DNA of 7,566 nucleotides from assembly GCA_030043175.1 (NCBI GenBank), contig JASHYD010001219.1:1-7566 (forward strand), read 5' to 3'. The notes under the pieces are model-generated. The model was not told the DNA's origin, did not search any database, and saw only the letters and a program-made list of their open reading frames with translations. The position numbers and the translations under genes were made by a program. This document shows positions 1-6,614 of this stretch, in pieces. The DNA is from Xanthobacteraceae bacterium. GTDB lineage: Bacteria > Pseudomonadota > Alphaproteobacteria > Rhizobiales > Xanthobacteraceae. Within the stretch, counting starts at the first letter, position 1. Each line of letters opens with the position of its first letter.

Positions 1-792
1 ATGCCCTGGGTTCACAAGCTGCCGGCGAAAGACCGCGCGGAATTCGAGGCCGGGTACAACAATGTGCGCGAGTTCAACAAGAGGTGGGTTGCCGCCGGGG
101 GCAAAATTCAAGCCGGCACTGATATCATTACCGGCGGAATTCCTGGATTAGCGCTGCATCACGAGATGGAGATGCTGGTCGAGTCCGGCTTGACACCGAT
201 GCAGGCGTTGAAAGCCGCGACCGCATGGTCGGCCGAACTTGTGGAGGGCAAGAACAAGGCGCGCGGCGAGGCAAGGGTCGGCTCCATTCGTGCCGGCAAT
301 TTTGCCGACCTCGTCGTCGTCAGCGCAGATCCCTTGAGCAACATCTCCAATACCAAGAAGATCGAGCGCGTGATGAAGAACGGCCGATGGGTCGAACTCG
401 GATATCATCCTGAATATTTTACGTTTGTTCAGCCGGCCCGCTCGCTTGCGGCCGCGACTTTTGCACCCGCTATCAGCTCCGCCCAGCCGAGCACCGTGAC
501 GGCCGGGTCCGGACCCGTGCACGTGGTGCTGGAAGGCAGCGGGTTCATGATGACGTCGCTCGTTCGCGTCGACGGCGTATCGGTCAAGACGATTTTCCGC
601 GACCCGCGGCACATCGAATTCGATCTGCCAGCGGCCGCCATTGAGCGCGCTACGCCCAATCCCTACTCCGCGCCAGGACCAGCGCAAAACACTGGGATCA
701 TCGGTTACCGCGCGGTTTCGATCCATGTCTTTAATCCGCCGCCAGAGGGCGGGATCTCGAACACAGTGCAACAAGCCGTCCTGCCGAACTAG
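1..792 (+). CDS. Amidohydrolase-family metal-dependent hydrolase, C-terminal part, with IPT/TIG-like domain (5' end outside window)
   Basis: This is the C-terminal 263 residues of an amidohydrolase-superfamily enzyme of the imidazolonepropionase/prolidase-like type. Seen: the segment AGTDI (residues 38-42) carries D41, which matches the conserved metal-site/catalytic aspartate of the TIM barrel. It is followed by HHEMEMLVESGLTPMQALKAAT (53-74), then GSIRAGNFADLVVV (94-107) and a closing strand IERVMKNGRWVELG (121-134), all typical of the end of the barrel and the small beta-sandwich. The N-terminal HxH metal site and the middle histidines are absent, so the gene almost certainly begins upstream and the ATG at base 1 is internal. 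After about residue 155 comes a segment with an IPT/TIG-like pattern (VVLEGSGF, VRVDGVSV, then VFNPPPEGGISNTV at 243-256), which is unusual for this family. The substrate cannot be told. The gene ends with TAG and converges on the propeller gene downstream. Family confidence is high, substrate unknown. Confidence 0.88.
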   Translation: MPWVHKLPAKDRAEFEAGYNNVREFNKRWVAAGGKIQAGTDIITGGIPGLALHHEMEMLVESGLTPMQALKAATAWSAELVEGKNKARGEARVGSIRAGNFADLVVVSADPLSNISNTKKIERVMKNGRWVELGYHPEYFTFVQPARSLAAATFAPAISSAQPSTVTAGSGPVHVVLEGSGFMMTSLVRVDGVSVKTIFRDPRHIEFDLPAAAIERATPNPYSAPGPAQNTGIIGYRAVSIHVFNPPPEGGISNTVQQAVLPN

Positions 793-1429
793 TGGACCGC
801 AGCGCGGCCGATCGTCAAAGACCCAGACGCCGTCGCGGGCACCGAAATCAACGGCGTCCGGCGCGTCGACGATAGCCTGCGGGGCTCCATGCAATCCCGC
901 CGGCGACCGATGGGCGGCCCGGCACCGCGAACAGGGCGGCCTTTGCACAGCCCACGCTGAGTGCTGCGCTTTTCAAGAATTAAATGAGCAGCTCACTGAC
1001 TTGCGCCGGCGGCTCTCCTCAAGCCGGTGTCCCGCTCCATGGAAAACGTGAGCACCGCTCATCTGCGCCCCTGTCGCTCTGCTGGCGTTTTGGCGTGCGG
1101 CAATGCGGCGGCTCAAAGCTCGTTGCGCCCGGGACACCCTGGCTCGCAATCATCACAGAACCGTCGTGCCTGGCTTTCCCGCTCAAAAAACTTGGCGTGC
1201 AAGATCGTGCAGCTGCAGGGCGAACGGCCATGGCATCAATGCTGGTGGTGTCGACGTGAGACTATACGATGTGTTGTGGCGCTAACAAAGTAGGGATTGG
1301 CTGGACTATGGACGAATTTGATGGCGTCTTTCGTCCCGAGCCCCGCGCGCTTCGCATGGAGTTATACTTGCGGCGGTGTGCCGGACCAAGCCTCGACCGG
1401 CAGACCCGTCCGCCCTCAAAACCGCTCTA
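793..1429. other. Spacer of about 640 bases with no recognisable gene
   Basis: This gap separates the ends of two convergent genes. Short open frames occur on both strands, but their translations are rich in Arg, Ser, Cys and Pro, show no family motif, and lack a convincing ribosome binding site. There is an 11-base palindrome TGAGCAGCTCA at 985-995. A five-pair inverted repeat (GCCGG 1380-1384, CCGGC 1397-1401) lies just past the propeller gene stop, with no T-run in either direction, so it is at best a weak terminator. I see no tRNA, rRNA or insertion sequence ends. It could be decayed coding sequence, but I cannot identify a parent gene. Confidence 0.5.
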
Positions 1430-2515
1430 CTACTCCTTGACGTACTTCGTCACGCCCCTCACGGTGGCCTCTGCGGTGTACAGATTGCCGGCCGCATCGA
1501 TGGCGATCCCTTCTCCCATGGCGCCGTCAGGAGACTCTGTCTTGTGCGGCGGCACGAACATCGTCACCTTGCCGTCCTTCAAACTTCCGATGCGAATGCC
1601 CCTGAGCCAGCCGGGGTGCACTCGCGGCGTCGACTCTGAGTCAGCCACATAAATCATATCGTTGGCATCGATTGCGAGCCCGCTCGCGCGGCTGAACTCA
1701 CGATACTCGCCGATATATTTGCCGTCCTTCGTCAGGATCTGGATTCGGTGGTTGTGGCGGTCGGCGACGATCAGGCGCCCTAGCGAATCGAACTCAATCG
1801 CGTGCGGCGTGCGAAACTCGCCCGGGCCCGTTCCAGTCTTGCCGATGACCCTCAGGAACTTGCCATTACGATCGAATACCGAGATGCGCCCGACAAGATT
1901 CGGGTCCTCGACGTTCGTGTGACTCTCGGCGACGTAAATGTCGCCATTGGTTGGGTCGGTGACGATGTCGGTCGGCTCAGTCAGGGCATCCGGCGGGTTT
2001 CCCGCCACACCGGGTTTGCCCAGCGTCATCAGCACCTTGCCTTCCGGGCTGAACTTCACCACAACGCTTCCCTTGGGCCCCTCCCCCGGAAACTTCGCGA
2101 GCGTTTCGGGGGTCGTCACACCGGCGTCGGTCACCCACACGTTTCCGTCTCGATCGACATGGATGCCGTGCGGCCACACGAACATTGCGCCGCCGAAGCT
2201 CCTGATCTCCTTGCCCTGCTCGTCGAAGTGGTGGACCGGGTTTGCCTTGGTGCCGAGGCAGCCCGGGCTGGTTCCCGGCGAGCAACGGTCGGTCGCCCAT
2301 ACGGTCCTGCCGTCCCGGTCGATGGCCACACCATTCGACCCCCCCCACGGTCTTGCCTCCACAGTGAGCTTCGCCCAATCGCGGATGACGCGATAAGGAT
2401 TGGCACCGCTGTTGACTGGAGCGACCTCCGGTGTCTGCGCGTGCGCTCCGCCCGCGATCATCCATACGACAACCGCCGCGGTAAGCCCGCCCGTCGCGAA
2501 AGTTGAGATCGACAT
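1430..2515 (-). CDS. Exported six-bladed NHL-repeat beta-propeller protein, resembling peptidyl-alpha-hydroxyglycine amidating lyase
   Basis: A complete protein of 361 residues, predicted periplasmic. Seen: an N-terminal signal peptide with a hydrophobic core around residues 8-22 and a probable cleavage after AHA (24-26). Six NHL-like blades follow, each with a G-hydrophobic-D-x-x-G...hydrophobic-A/T-D/E pattern: about 60-76, 115-130, 181-197, 237-252, 279-292 and 334-349. WPHGIHVDRDGNVWVTD (114-130) and TPHAIEFDSLGRLIVADRHNHR (236-257) look like the His-bearing blades of peptidyl-alpha-hydroxyglycine alpha-amidating lyases, where histidines bind zinc. The last blade reads GEGIAID and lacks an equivalent His, so lyase activity is uncertain. 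C78 and C86 could form a disulfide. The ATG start is supported by AAAGGAG seven bases upstream, and the signal peptide begins at once. The gene stands alone on this strand, with convergent neighbours on its 3' side. The propeller fold is secure; the enzymatic role is an inference, and a binding or sensor role is equally possible. Confidence 0.87.
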   Translation of the reverse strand: MSISTFATGGLTAAVVVWMIAGGAHAQTPEVAPVNSGANPYRVIRDWAKLTVEARPWGGSNGVAIDRDGRTVWATDRCSPGTSPGCLGTKANPVHHFDEQGKEIRSFGGAMFVWPHGIHVDRDGNVWVTDAGVTTPETLAKFPGEGPKGSVVVKFSPEGKVLMTLGKPGVAGNPPDALTEPTDIVTDPTNGDIYVAESHTNVEDPNLVGRISVFDRNGKFLRVIGKTGTGPGEFRTPHAIEFDSLGRLIVADRHNHRIQILTKDGKYIGEYREFSRASGLAIDANDMIYVADSESTPRVHPGWLRGIRIGSLKDGKVTMFVPPHKTESPDGAMGEGIAIDAAGNLYTAEATVRGVTKYVKE

Positions 2516-2522
2516 CGCCGCG

Positions 2523-2529
2523 CTCCTTT
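2523..2529 (-). promoter_or_regulatory. Ribosome binding site of the propeller gene
   Basis: Read on the minus strand this is AAAGGAG, seven bases before the ATG at 2515-2513. It is the strongest Shine-Dalgarno match in the window and fixes the start that leaves a full signal peptide. Confidence 0.75.
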
Positions 2530-2642
2530 GTGTGCAGTGGCTTGTGGTCGCCCTAAAGATGACAATGCGTGAGATGACGCGTCCTTAAGGATCACGCAAG
2601 GTCAAGGTATCACACCGCGAACAAACGTCCAGCGCGGCGGCT

Positions 2643-2734
2643 GTAGCCCGCGTTGAGCGCAAGCGAAACCCGGCAACGGCGTGCGACCCCAAAGGGGGCC
2701 GATCCCGGATTGCGCGTCGCTTCGCCCGGGCTAC
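2643..2734. repeat. Long imperfect palindromic intergenic repeat (Bradyrhizobium-type)
   Basis: The outer arms GTAGCCCG (2643-2650) and CGGGCTAC (2727-2734) are perfect inverted repeats. Inside them the arms continue with partial complementarity: AGCGCAAGCGAAACCCGG on the left resembles the reverse complement of CCGGATTGCGCGTCGCT on the right. The centre holds a small CCCC/GGGG hairpin around ACCCCAAAGGGGG. The roughly 92-base unit could fold into one long stem. Elements with GTAGCCCG...CGGGCTAC ends and a GAAGCGA-like core are frequent between genes in Bradyrhizobium and relatives; this is from general knowledge, not a search. It lies between a gene's 3' end and another gene's 5' end, a usual place for such repeats. 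No transposase is nearby, so it is probably a non-autonomous REP-like or MITE-like element. Confidence 0.65.
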
Positions 2735-2856
2735 GAGGGGTGCTCCAGCGAGCCTGACTTTGTTGGTGCCAGAAATATCCCGGGCAGTTGGCCGCGCTCG
2801 TGATCGAGCCTCCGCACGCTTCCGGCTTGGTAGGAGGCGAGCGAAATGCCCACACT

Positions 2857-2875
2857 TAAAGGTAGAGCACCTTTA
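2857..2875 (-). terminator. Small hairpin just past the DUF1254 gene, possible weak terminator
   Basis: TAAAGGT (2857-2863) and ACCTTTA (2869-2875) form a perfect seven-base stem with a five-base loop, 13 bases beyond the TAA of the minus-strand DUF1254 gene. The position suits transcript termination or 3'-end protection. There is no T-run after it in the direction of transcription and the stem is AT-rich, so it would be a weak or factor-aided terminator. Confidence 0.3.
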
Positions 2876-2888
2876 GGCGGGGGATTGG

Positions 2889-3431
2889 TTATTGTGGCTT
2901 GCATTGTGCGGCCCGGAGGGCCGCGGCCGCAGCAGGGAGCTGACTTGGCTCGGGCGCCAATGCGCGCGCTACGATCAGACCGGTCAGGCTCGGAGATTCG
3001 ACGATCAGCCGATCGGCGGCGGTGACTTCCTCGTCATCAGGTAAATCCTCGCGCTGCTTGGTCGTCATCAAGTCGAGTTCGATCGAGCGCCTTCCGGCGG
3101 CGCGGTCGTTGATGGCGTAATAGGCAACGTCGTAACGCGTGTAGAACGTCACTGACGTATAGGCCTGGCTCACCGGCACCGTAAGCTTGAGCGGGCCCTT
3201 GGCGAGATCGTATCGGCATGCTGCGACCGCAAAAGCCGGATCCATGAAGGGCAGGATCGAGGCCTCGGGACTGGGCGCAGGCAGCAGCGCAAATGCATTG
3301 ACGGGAACCAGCGAAGCAAGCCTGGCATAGGCGTCCCGGCTCGCGGTACGCGGCATTGCCATGATGCTGGCGAGATGAACGAGGCCGCCCAGCACCAGTC
3401 CCGCTACGATCCACAGCAACCACCTGATCAT
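2889..3431 (-). CDS. Membrane-anchored DUF1254 domain protein
   Basis: A complete 180-residue protein of unknown biochemical function. Seen: one N-terminal hydrophobic segment (about 4-24), probably an uncleaved anchor with the rest outside the cytoplasm. The body carries the motif FMDPAFAVAACRYDL (62-76), then GPLKLTVPVSQAYTSVTFYTRYDVAYYAINDRAA (79-112), the pattern of DUF1254 domains. C72 and C177 are the only cysteines. The ATG overlaps the TGA of the DUF1214 gene as ATGA, so translation is probably coupled. A weak GGGA lies seven bases upstream. In many bacteria DUF1254 and DUF1214 are fused in one roughly 450-residue protein with DUF1254 first; here they are separate genes with DUF1214 first. 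The two products probably work together at the membrane or in the periplasm, which is inference. The family call is good, the role unknown. Confidence 0.82.
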   Translation of the reverse strand: MIRWLLWIVAGLVLGGLVHLASIMAMPRTASRDAYARLASLVPVNAFALLPAPSPEASILPFMDPAFAVAACRYDLAKGPLKLTVPVSQAYTSVTFYTRYDVAYYAINDRAAGRRSIELDLMTTKQREDLPDDEEVTAADRLIVESPSLTGLIVARALAPEPSQLPAAAAALRAAQCKPQ

Positions 3432-4009
3432 TGGCAGATCCCGGTCGATCGGATCGTCGGCATCGGCGCTTCGCGGCCGGCCCGCGTGGCAATGCCGAGC
3501 GACGTGTCGTAGAAGCGCAACATCAGCTGGTAATTCTCGATGCCACCGGTAGGCAACCAGTTGCCAGGCCGGGCGCGGGGAGAGACCGTGATGTCGAATT
3601 CTCCGGACGCGTCGCGCACCAATTCCTCGCTGGTGAAACCATGGCGGCCGAGCGAGTTCGCCACCAGTTCTCCGGAAGGCGTATAGAGCGTCAACGTGAA
3701 ATAGCGCGCAGGCGGGGTCGTGCCGCGCACCACGACATCGCAGCGCCCGTCGAGCGCGCGTCCGTCATCGTCGGCAGCCGTGGTGAACGCGACTCCGTCG
3801 CCCGAGCCGACCGGCAGCTCGCCATTGCGCGCAATCGAGGCTCGCGCATATGGATCAATGGCGACAGTGCCGTTGCGCGGGAAGCCCTTCCAGGCACCAA
3901 GCTCCAACGCCCCAAAGGATAGGTTCTGCGTCAGCGCGTACCACGTCGAGCCAAGCCCGATGGCTGCCGCGACGATGAAGGAAAGCAGTAGTCCGATCAG
4001 CAAACGCAT
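3428..4009 (-). CDS. Membrane-anchored DUF1214 domain protein
   Basis: A complete 193-residue protein. Seen: a hydrophobic N-terminus (about 3-26) suggesting a signal anchor, then a beta-rich domain with the DUF1214 signature: RYFTLTLYTPSGELVANSLGRHGFTSEELVR (102-132), FDITVSPRARPGNWLPTG (138-155) and NYQLMLRFYD (159-168). NWLPTG is the most characteristic piece. The start ATG at 4009-4007 gives the complete anchor, though the ribosome binding site is weak. The gene lies 106 bases after the penicillin-binding protein on the same strand and overlaps the DUF1254 start by four bases. No reaction is established for the domain as far as I know. Being beside a cell-wall synthase hints at an envelope role, but this is only context. 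Confidence 0.83.
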   Translation of the reverse strand: MRLLIGLLLSFIVAAAIGLGSTWYALTQNLSFGALELGAWKGFPRNGTVAIDPYARASIARNGELPVGSGDGVAFTTAADDDGRALDGRCDVVVRGTTPPARYFTLTLYTPSGELVANSLGRHGFTSEELVRDASGEFDITVSPRARPGNWLPTGGIENYQLMLRFYDTSLGIATRAGREAPMPTIRSTGICQ

Positions 4010-4015
4010 TTCAAT

Positions 4016-4042
4016 GTCAGGTATCAGGTAGTCAGGTATCAG
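4016..4042. repeat. Short direct repeat in front of the DUF1214 gene
   Basis: GTCAGGTATCAG occurs at 4016-4027 and again at 4031-4042, giving a period of 15 bases with a three-base spacer GTA. It ends seven bases before the DUF1214 start codon, inside the leader where a ribosome binding site would be expected, and may explain why none is seen. It could be a slippage product or a pair of binding half-sites. Confidence 0.5.
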
Positions 4043-4115
4043 ATGAGAGACAGTTTAGAAATCAGAATCGGGACCGAAGGGCCGCGATCCGATCTATTCT
4101 GACCTCCGACCTCGA

Positions 4116-6386
4116 TCATCTGACCGCGACGGAGCCGACTGAGCCGTCGGCCCGCCCAGGTACGGTCCGTGGGTTGGGAGTAGGCGATTTATCTTCGGGT
4201 GCGGATGGTACGGACTGCTCGGCAGCCCCGGCCGCATTCATCTCACGACCGGCTTCATCCATCAACTGCTCGACCCGCAACAGCGCCTCCACTCCCTTGT
4301 GGGTGAGCATCGCGGGTCGGATCGGAGCATCCCCTTTGCCGTCCCTGTCAAGGATCGGTCCCACCGTAGCTGGGTTGCGCGCGACCCCCGCAATCTGCTT
4401 GAGCTCGATGCCCTGATGGGCATAGGCCATGATCTCATGCCACGTTTGCGCCGGCAGGGAACCGCCGGTCATTCGATTGAGCGGACTATAGTCGTCGTTG
4501 CCGTACCACACGCCGCACACGAAGTTCCCAGTGTAGCCGACGAACCAGGCATCGCGATAGGAGTTGGTGGTGCCGGTCTTGCCCGCCGCCTTGATGCCGT
4601 CGAGCATAGCGCGCTTCGCGGTGCCGTCCTCAACCACGTGGTTCATCATCATCGCCATGTCCGAGGCGACCTGTGGCGGAATGGCCTGAACAGGCTTCTT
4701 GCTGTTGTCGCGGTCGAAGCGCCAGATGGTGTCGCCTGACCCCGAACGCACTTCCAAAATCGCATGCGGCTTCACCGCCTTGCCCTGGTTCGGGAAAGTG
4801 GCGTAGGCGACGGTATGCTCGAGCAGTGTGACCTCGTCGGCGCCGATCGGCAGCGACGGGGTATCGGGCAGTGGTGCCTTGATGCCCATGCGGCGGGCTG
4901 TCTGGATGATCTTGGCGCGGCCGGCGCGCGGTCCCGCGGCGCCGCCAAGCATGATCGACAGCTTCACCGGCACCACATTGATCGAGCGGGTGATGGCCTG
5001 AGTCAGGGTCACCGAGCCCGAGTAGCTGTGGCCGTAGTTCTGCGGGCACCAGTTGCCGATGCAGACGGGGCTGTCAACGACCACCGAGGTAGGTTTGAAG
5101 CCGTTCATCAGGGCGGTGGCATACACGTACGGTTTGAACGAGGAGCCCGGCTGGCGATAGGCATCGGTCGCGCGGTTGAACTGGCTCACGTTGTAGTCGA
5201 GACCGCCAACCATGGCGCGCACTGCGCCATCGAGGTCGGCTACCACCACGGCGGCCTGCTTGGCATGATAGTCGCGTCCGAACTGGCGGATCATACTCTC
5301 CACCGTGTCCTCGGCGGTCCGCTGCAGCCCGAGATCGAGCGCCGTGCGCACCACGAAGGCGCGATCCGAGACGTTGCGGAAGGCCGGCGTCTCGGCGAGC
5401 TTTCGCATCTCGTCGAACGCATAGTCCAGGTAGTAGCCGGGAGCACCCTCATCGCGACGGTCGATCGCAACCGCCGGATTGCGCCGTGCCCCGAACACCT
5501 GGCCTTCGGTCATGAAGCCCGCCTCGACCAGGTTGTCGAGCACGACATTTGCGCGGGCCCGCGCCGCCGGCAGGTTGACATGCGGCGCAAACTTGGTCGG
5601 CGCCTTGAAAAGACCGGCCAGCATCGCGGCCTCGGCAAGGTTCACGTCCCGCGCCGATTTGCCGAAATAGAATTGCGCGGCGGCATCGACCCCGAACGCA
5701 CCACCGCCCATATAGGCGCGATCGAGATAGAGCTTGAGGATCTCGTTCTTGGTGAGTCGCGTCTCGAGCCACATGGCGAGGAAGGCTTCCTTCACCTTGC
5801 GCTCGATCGTGCGCTCATTGTTGAGGAACAGATTCTTAGCGAGCTGCTGGGTGATCGAGGAGCCGCCCTGCACCACGCCGCCGGCGCGCGCATTGGTGAC
5901 GAGGGCGCGGAACGTGCCTGAGACGTCGATCCCGAAGTGATCGTAGAACCGCCGGTCTTCGGTCGCGAGCACAGCCTTGATGAGATGGTCGGGAAAATCC
6001 TCGAGTGCGACGGCGTTTGAATGCTTAATCCCGCGGCTGCCGATCTCGTTGCCATAGCGATCGAGGAAAACCACGGCAAGCTCGGATTTTTTCAACCAGT
6101 CATCGTCGGCCGTCTCGCGGAATGCCGGAACCGCAAGCACGAGGGCTAACAGCAGTCCTCCGGCGCCGAAGGTGGCGAGCTCGGAAATCGGCTCTACCAC
6201 GACCCAGCGGCGCCACCCCGCGACGTGGAAACGATCCATAAAGTCGCGGAACCGCTCGAACGCCTCGCGCGCCATGCGGCCGCTGCGAAACAGCCCGGAG
6301 TCGAGGCGGGCATCGAAATCAAGTAAATAAGTCCGGAGGCGCTGCCTCCAGGGGGGTTTTTCATCGAATGGAGTCTGGGTCTGCAC
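4116..6386 (-). CDS. Class A penicillin-binding protein, PBP1A-type (peptidoglycan glycosyltransferase and DD-transpeptidase)
   Basis: A complete bifunctional cell-wall synthase of 756 residues. It polymerises lipid II into glycan strands and cross-links the peptides on the periplasmic face. Seen: a cytoplasmic N-terminus of about 70 residues rich in Arg, one membrane segment (about 70-89), a GT51 domain with EDRRFYDHFGID (143-154; E143 catalytic), GGSSITQQLAKN (174-185), ERTIERKVKE (191-200) and YMGGGAFGVDAA (225-236). A short linker follows, then a transpeptidase domain with the SxxK motif S415-S-F-K418, SxN as S468-I-N470, and KTGTT from K603. C442 and C447 flank GNW in the transpeptidase. 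The tail after 715 is Pro/Ala/Ser-rich and disordered-looking. At 756 residues it is shorter than E. coli PBP1a and lacks room for its large insert between domains. Start: GTG at 6386-6384, with AGGA six bases upstream and an in-frame TAA at 6407-6405, so no earlier start is possible. It probably leads the DUF1214/DUF1254 genes. Confidence 0.96.
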   Translation of the reverse strand: MQTQTPFDEKPPWRQRLRTYLLDFDARLDSGLFRSGRMAREAFERFRDFMDRFHVAGWRRWVVVEPISELATFGAGGLLLALVLAVPAFRETADDDWLKKSELAVVFLDRYGNEIGSRGIKHSNAVALEDFPDHLIKAVLATEDRRFYDHFGIDVSGTFRALVTNARAGGVVQGGSSITQQLAKNLFLNNERTIERKVKEAFLAMWLETRLTKNEILKLYLDRAYMGGGAFGVDAAAQFYFGKSARDVNLAEAAMLAGLFKAPTKFAPHVNLPAARARANVVLDNLVEAGFMTEGQVFGARRNPAVAIDRRDEGAPGYYLDYAFDEMRKLAETPAFRNVSDRAFVVRTALDLGLQRTAEDTVESMIRQFGRDYHAKQAAVVVADLDGAVRAMVGGLDYNVSQFNRATDAYRQPGSSFKPYVYATALMNGFKPTSVVVDSPVCIGNWCPQNYGHSYSGSVTLTQAITRSINVVPVKLSIMLGGAAGPRAGRAKIIQTARRMGIKAPLPDTPSLPIGADEVTLLEHTVAYATFPNQGKAVKPHAILEVRSGSGDTIWRFDRDNSKKPVQAIPPQVASDMAMMMNHVVEDGTAKRAMLDGIKAAGKTGTTNSYRDAWFVGYTGNFVCGVWYGNDDYSPLNRMTGGSLPAQTWHEIMAYAHQGIELKQIAGVARNPATVGPILDRDGKGDAPIRPAMLTHKGVEALLRVEQLMDEAGREMNAAGAAEQSVPSAPEDKSPTPNPRTVPGRADGSVGSVAVR

Positions 6387-6392
6387 GATCGG

Positions 6393-6396
6393 TCCT
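6393..6396 (-). promoter_or_regulatory. Ribosome binding site for the GTG start of the penicillin-binding protein
   Basis: AGGA on the minus strand, six bases before GTG at 6386-6384. With the in-frame TAA at 6407-6405 it settles the start: the next in-frame Met (residue 38) would cut the cytoplasmic N-terminus roughly in half. Confidence 0.6.
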
Positions 6397-6531
6397 ATGG
6401 CTTGTTAATGCGACGTTGTCATGGCGGGTCAGTATTCACCTACATAAACAGTTTGATCCGGCTGGCGTTTCGGGGCGACTTGCGGTCAAATGCACCACAC
6501 GCGACAGCCGGTCTTTCCGGTTGGCGGCTCT

Positions 6532-6579
6532 TAACTCGCCCAGGACCTAACTCGCCCAGGACCTAACTCGGCCAGGACC
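6532..6579. repeat. Three tandem copies of a 16-bp unit
   Basis: The unit TAACTCGCCCAGGACC occurs at 6532-6547 and 6548-6563 without change, and at 6564-6579 with one substitution (C to G at the eighth base). The copies abut with no spacer. The array lies about 146 bases upstream of the penicillin-binding protein start and about 311 upstream of ycgN. Sixteen bases is not a multiple of three, and no gene covers the array. It may be iterated protein-binding sites or a minisatellite. Confidence 0.85.
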
Positions 6580-6614
6580 GCCGCAGGGCCAACACGGATG
6601 CGCAGCAGTAAGGT

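Larger units (their letters stand above)
2530..2888. other. Spacer between the propeller gene and the DUF1254 gene
   Basis: This gap holds the upstream region of the propeller gene and the region 3' of the DUF1254 gene. On the minus strand a TTGACC hexamer (complement of 2600-2605) could be a -35 element, but no clear -10 follows. Near it lie a 10-base palindrome TCCTTAAGGA (2582-2591) and a flanking six-base inverted repeat, GCGTGA 2567-2572 and TCACGC 2592-2597. These could be regulatory but there is no direct support. The remainder holds the long palindromic repeat and a small hairpin, listed separately. No gene is recognised. Confidence 0.4.

Noticed and set aside
148..948. A 266-codon minus-strand open frame opposite the amidohydrolase gene
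   Set aside because: Most of it is antisense to a clear protein family on the plus strand, its translation shows no family motif, and it has no ribosome binding site. It is a GC-rich shadow frame.
1380..1401. A terminator for the propeller gene
   Set aside because: The stem has five pairs around a 12-base loop and no T-run follows on the minus strand.
641..1652. Several plus-strand open frames (641-1051, 984-1259, 1027-1293, 1269-1652)
   Set aside because: They overlap each other or known genes, are rich in Arg, Ser and Cys, and none has a convincing ribosome binding site or recognisable motif.
1802..2506. A 234-codon plus-strand open frame
   Set aside because: It is wholly antisense to the propeller gene, whose signal peptide and six repeats are unambiguous.
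2643..2734. An insertion sequence or a structural RNA gene
   Set aside because: No transposase frame is present, and the palindrome matches no RNA family I can recognise by eye. A non-autonomous repeat is the simpler reading.
4764..5921. A 385-codon plus-strand open frame
   Set aside because: It is antisense to the penicillin-binding protein, which has all its catalytic motifs. The translation is His/Arg-rich shadow sequence with no family motif.
6532..6579. A CRISPR array
   Set aside because: The three repeat copies abut directly with no spacers, the unit is only 16 bases, and no cas gene is nearby.
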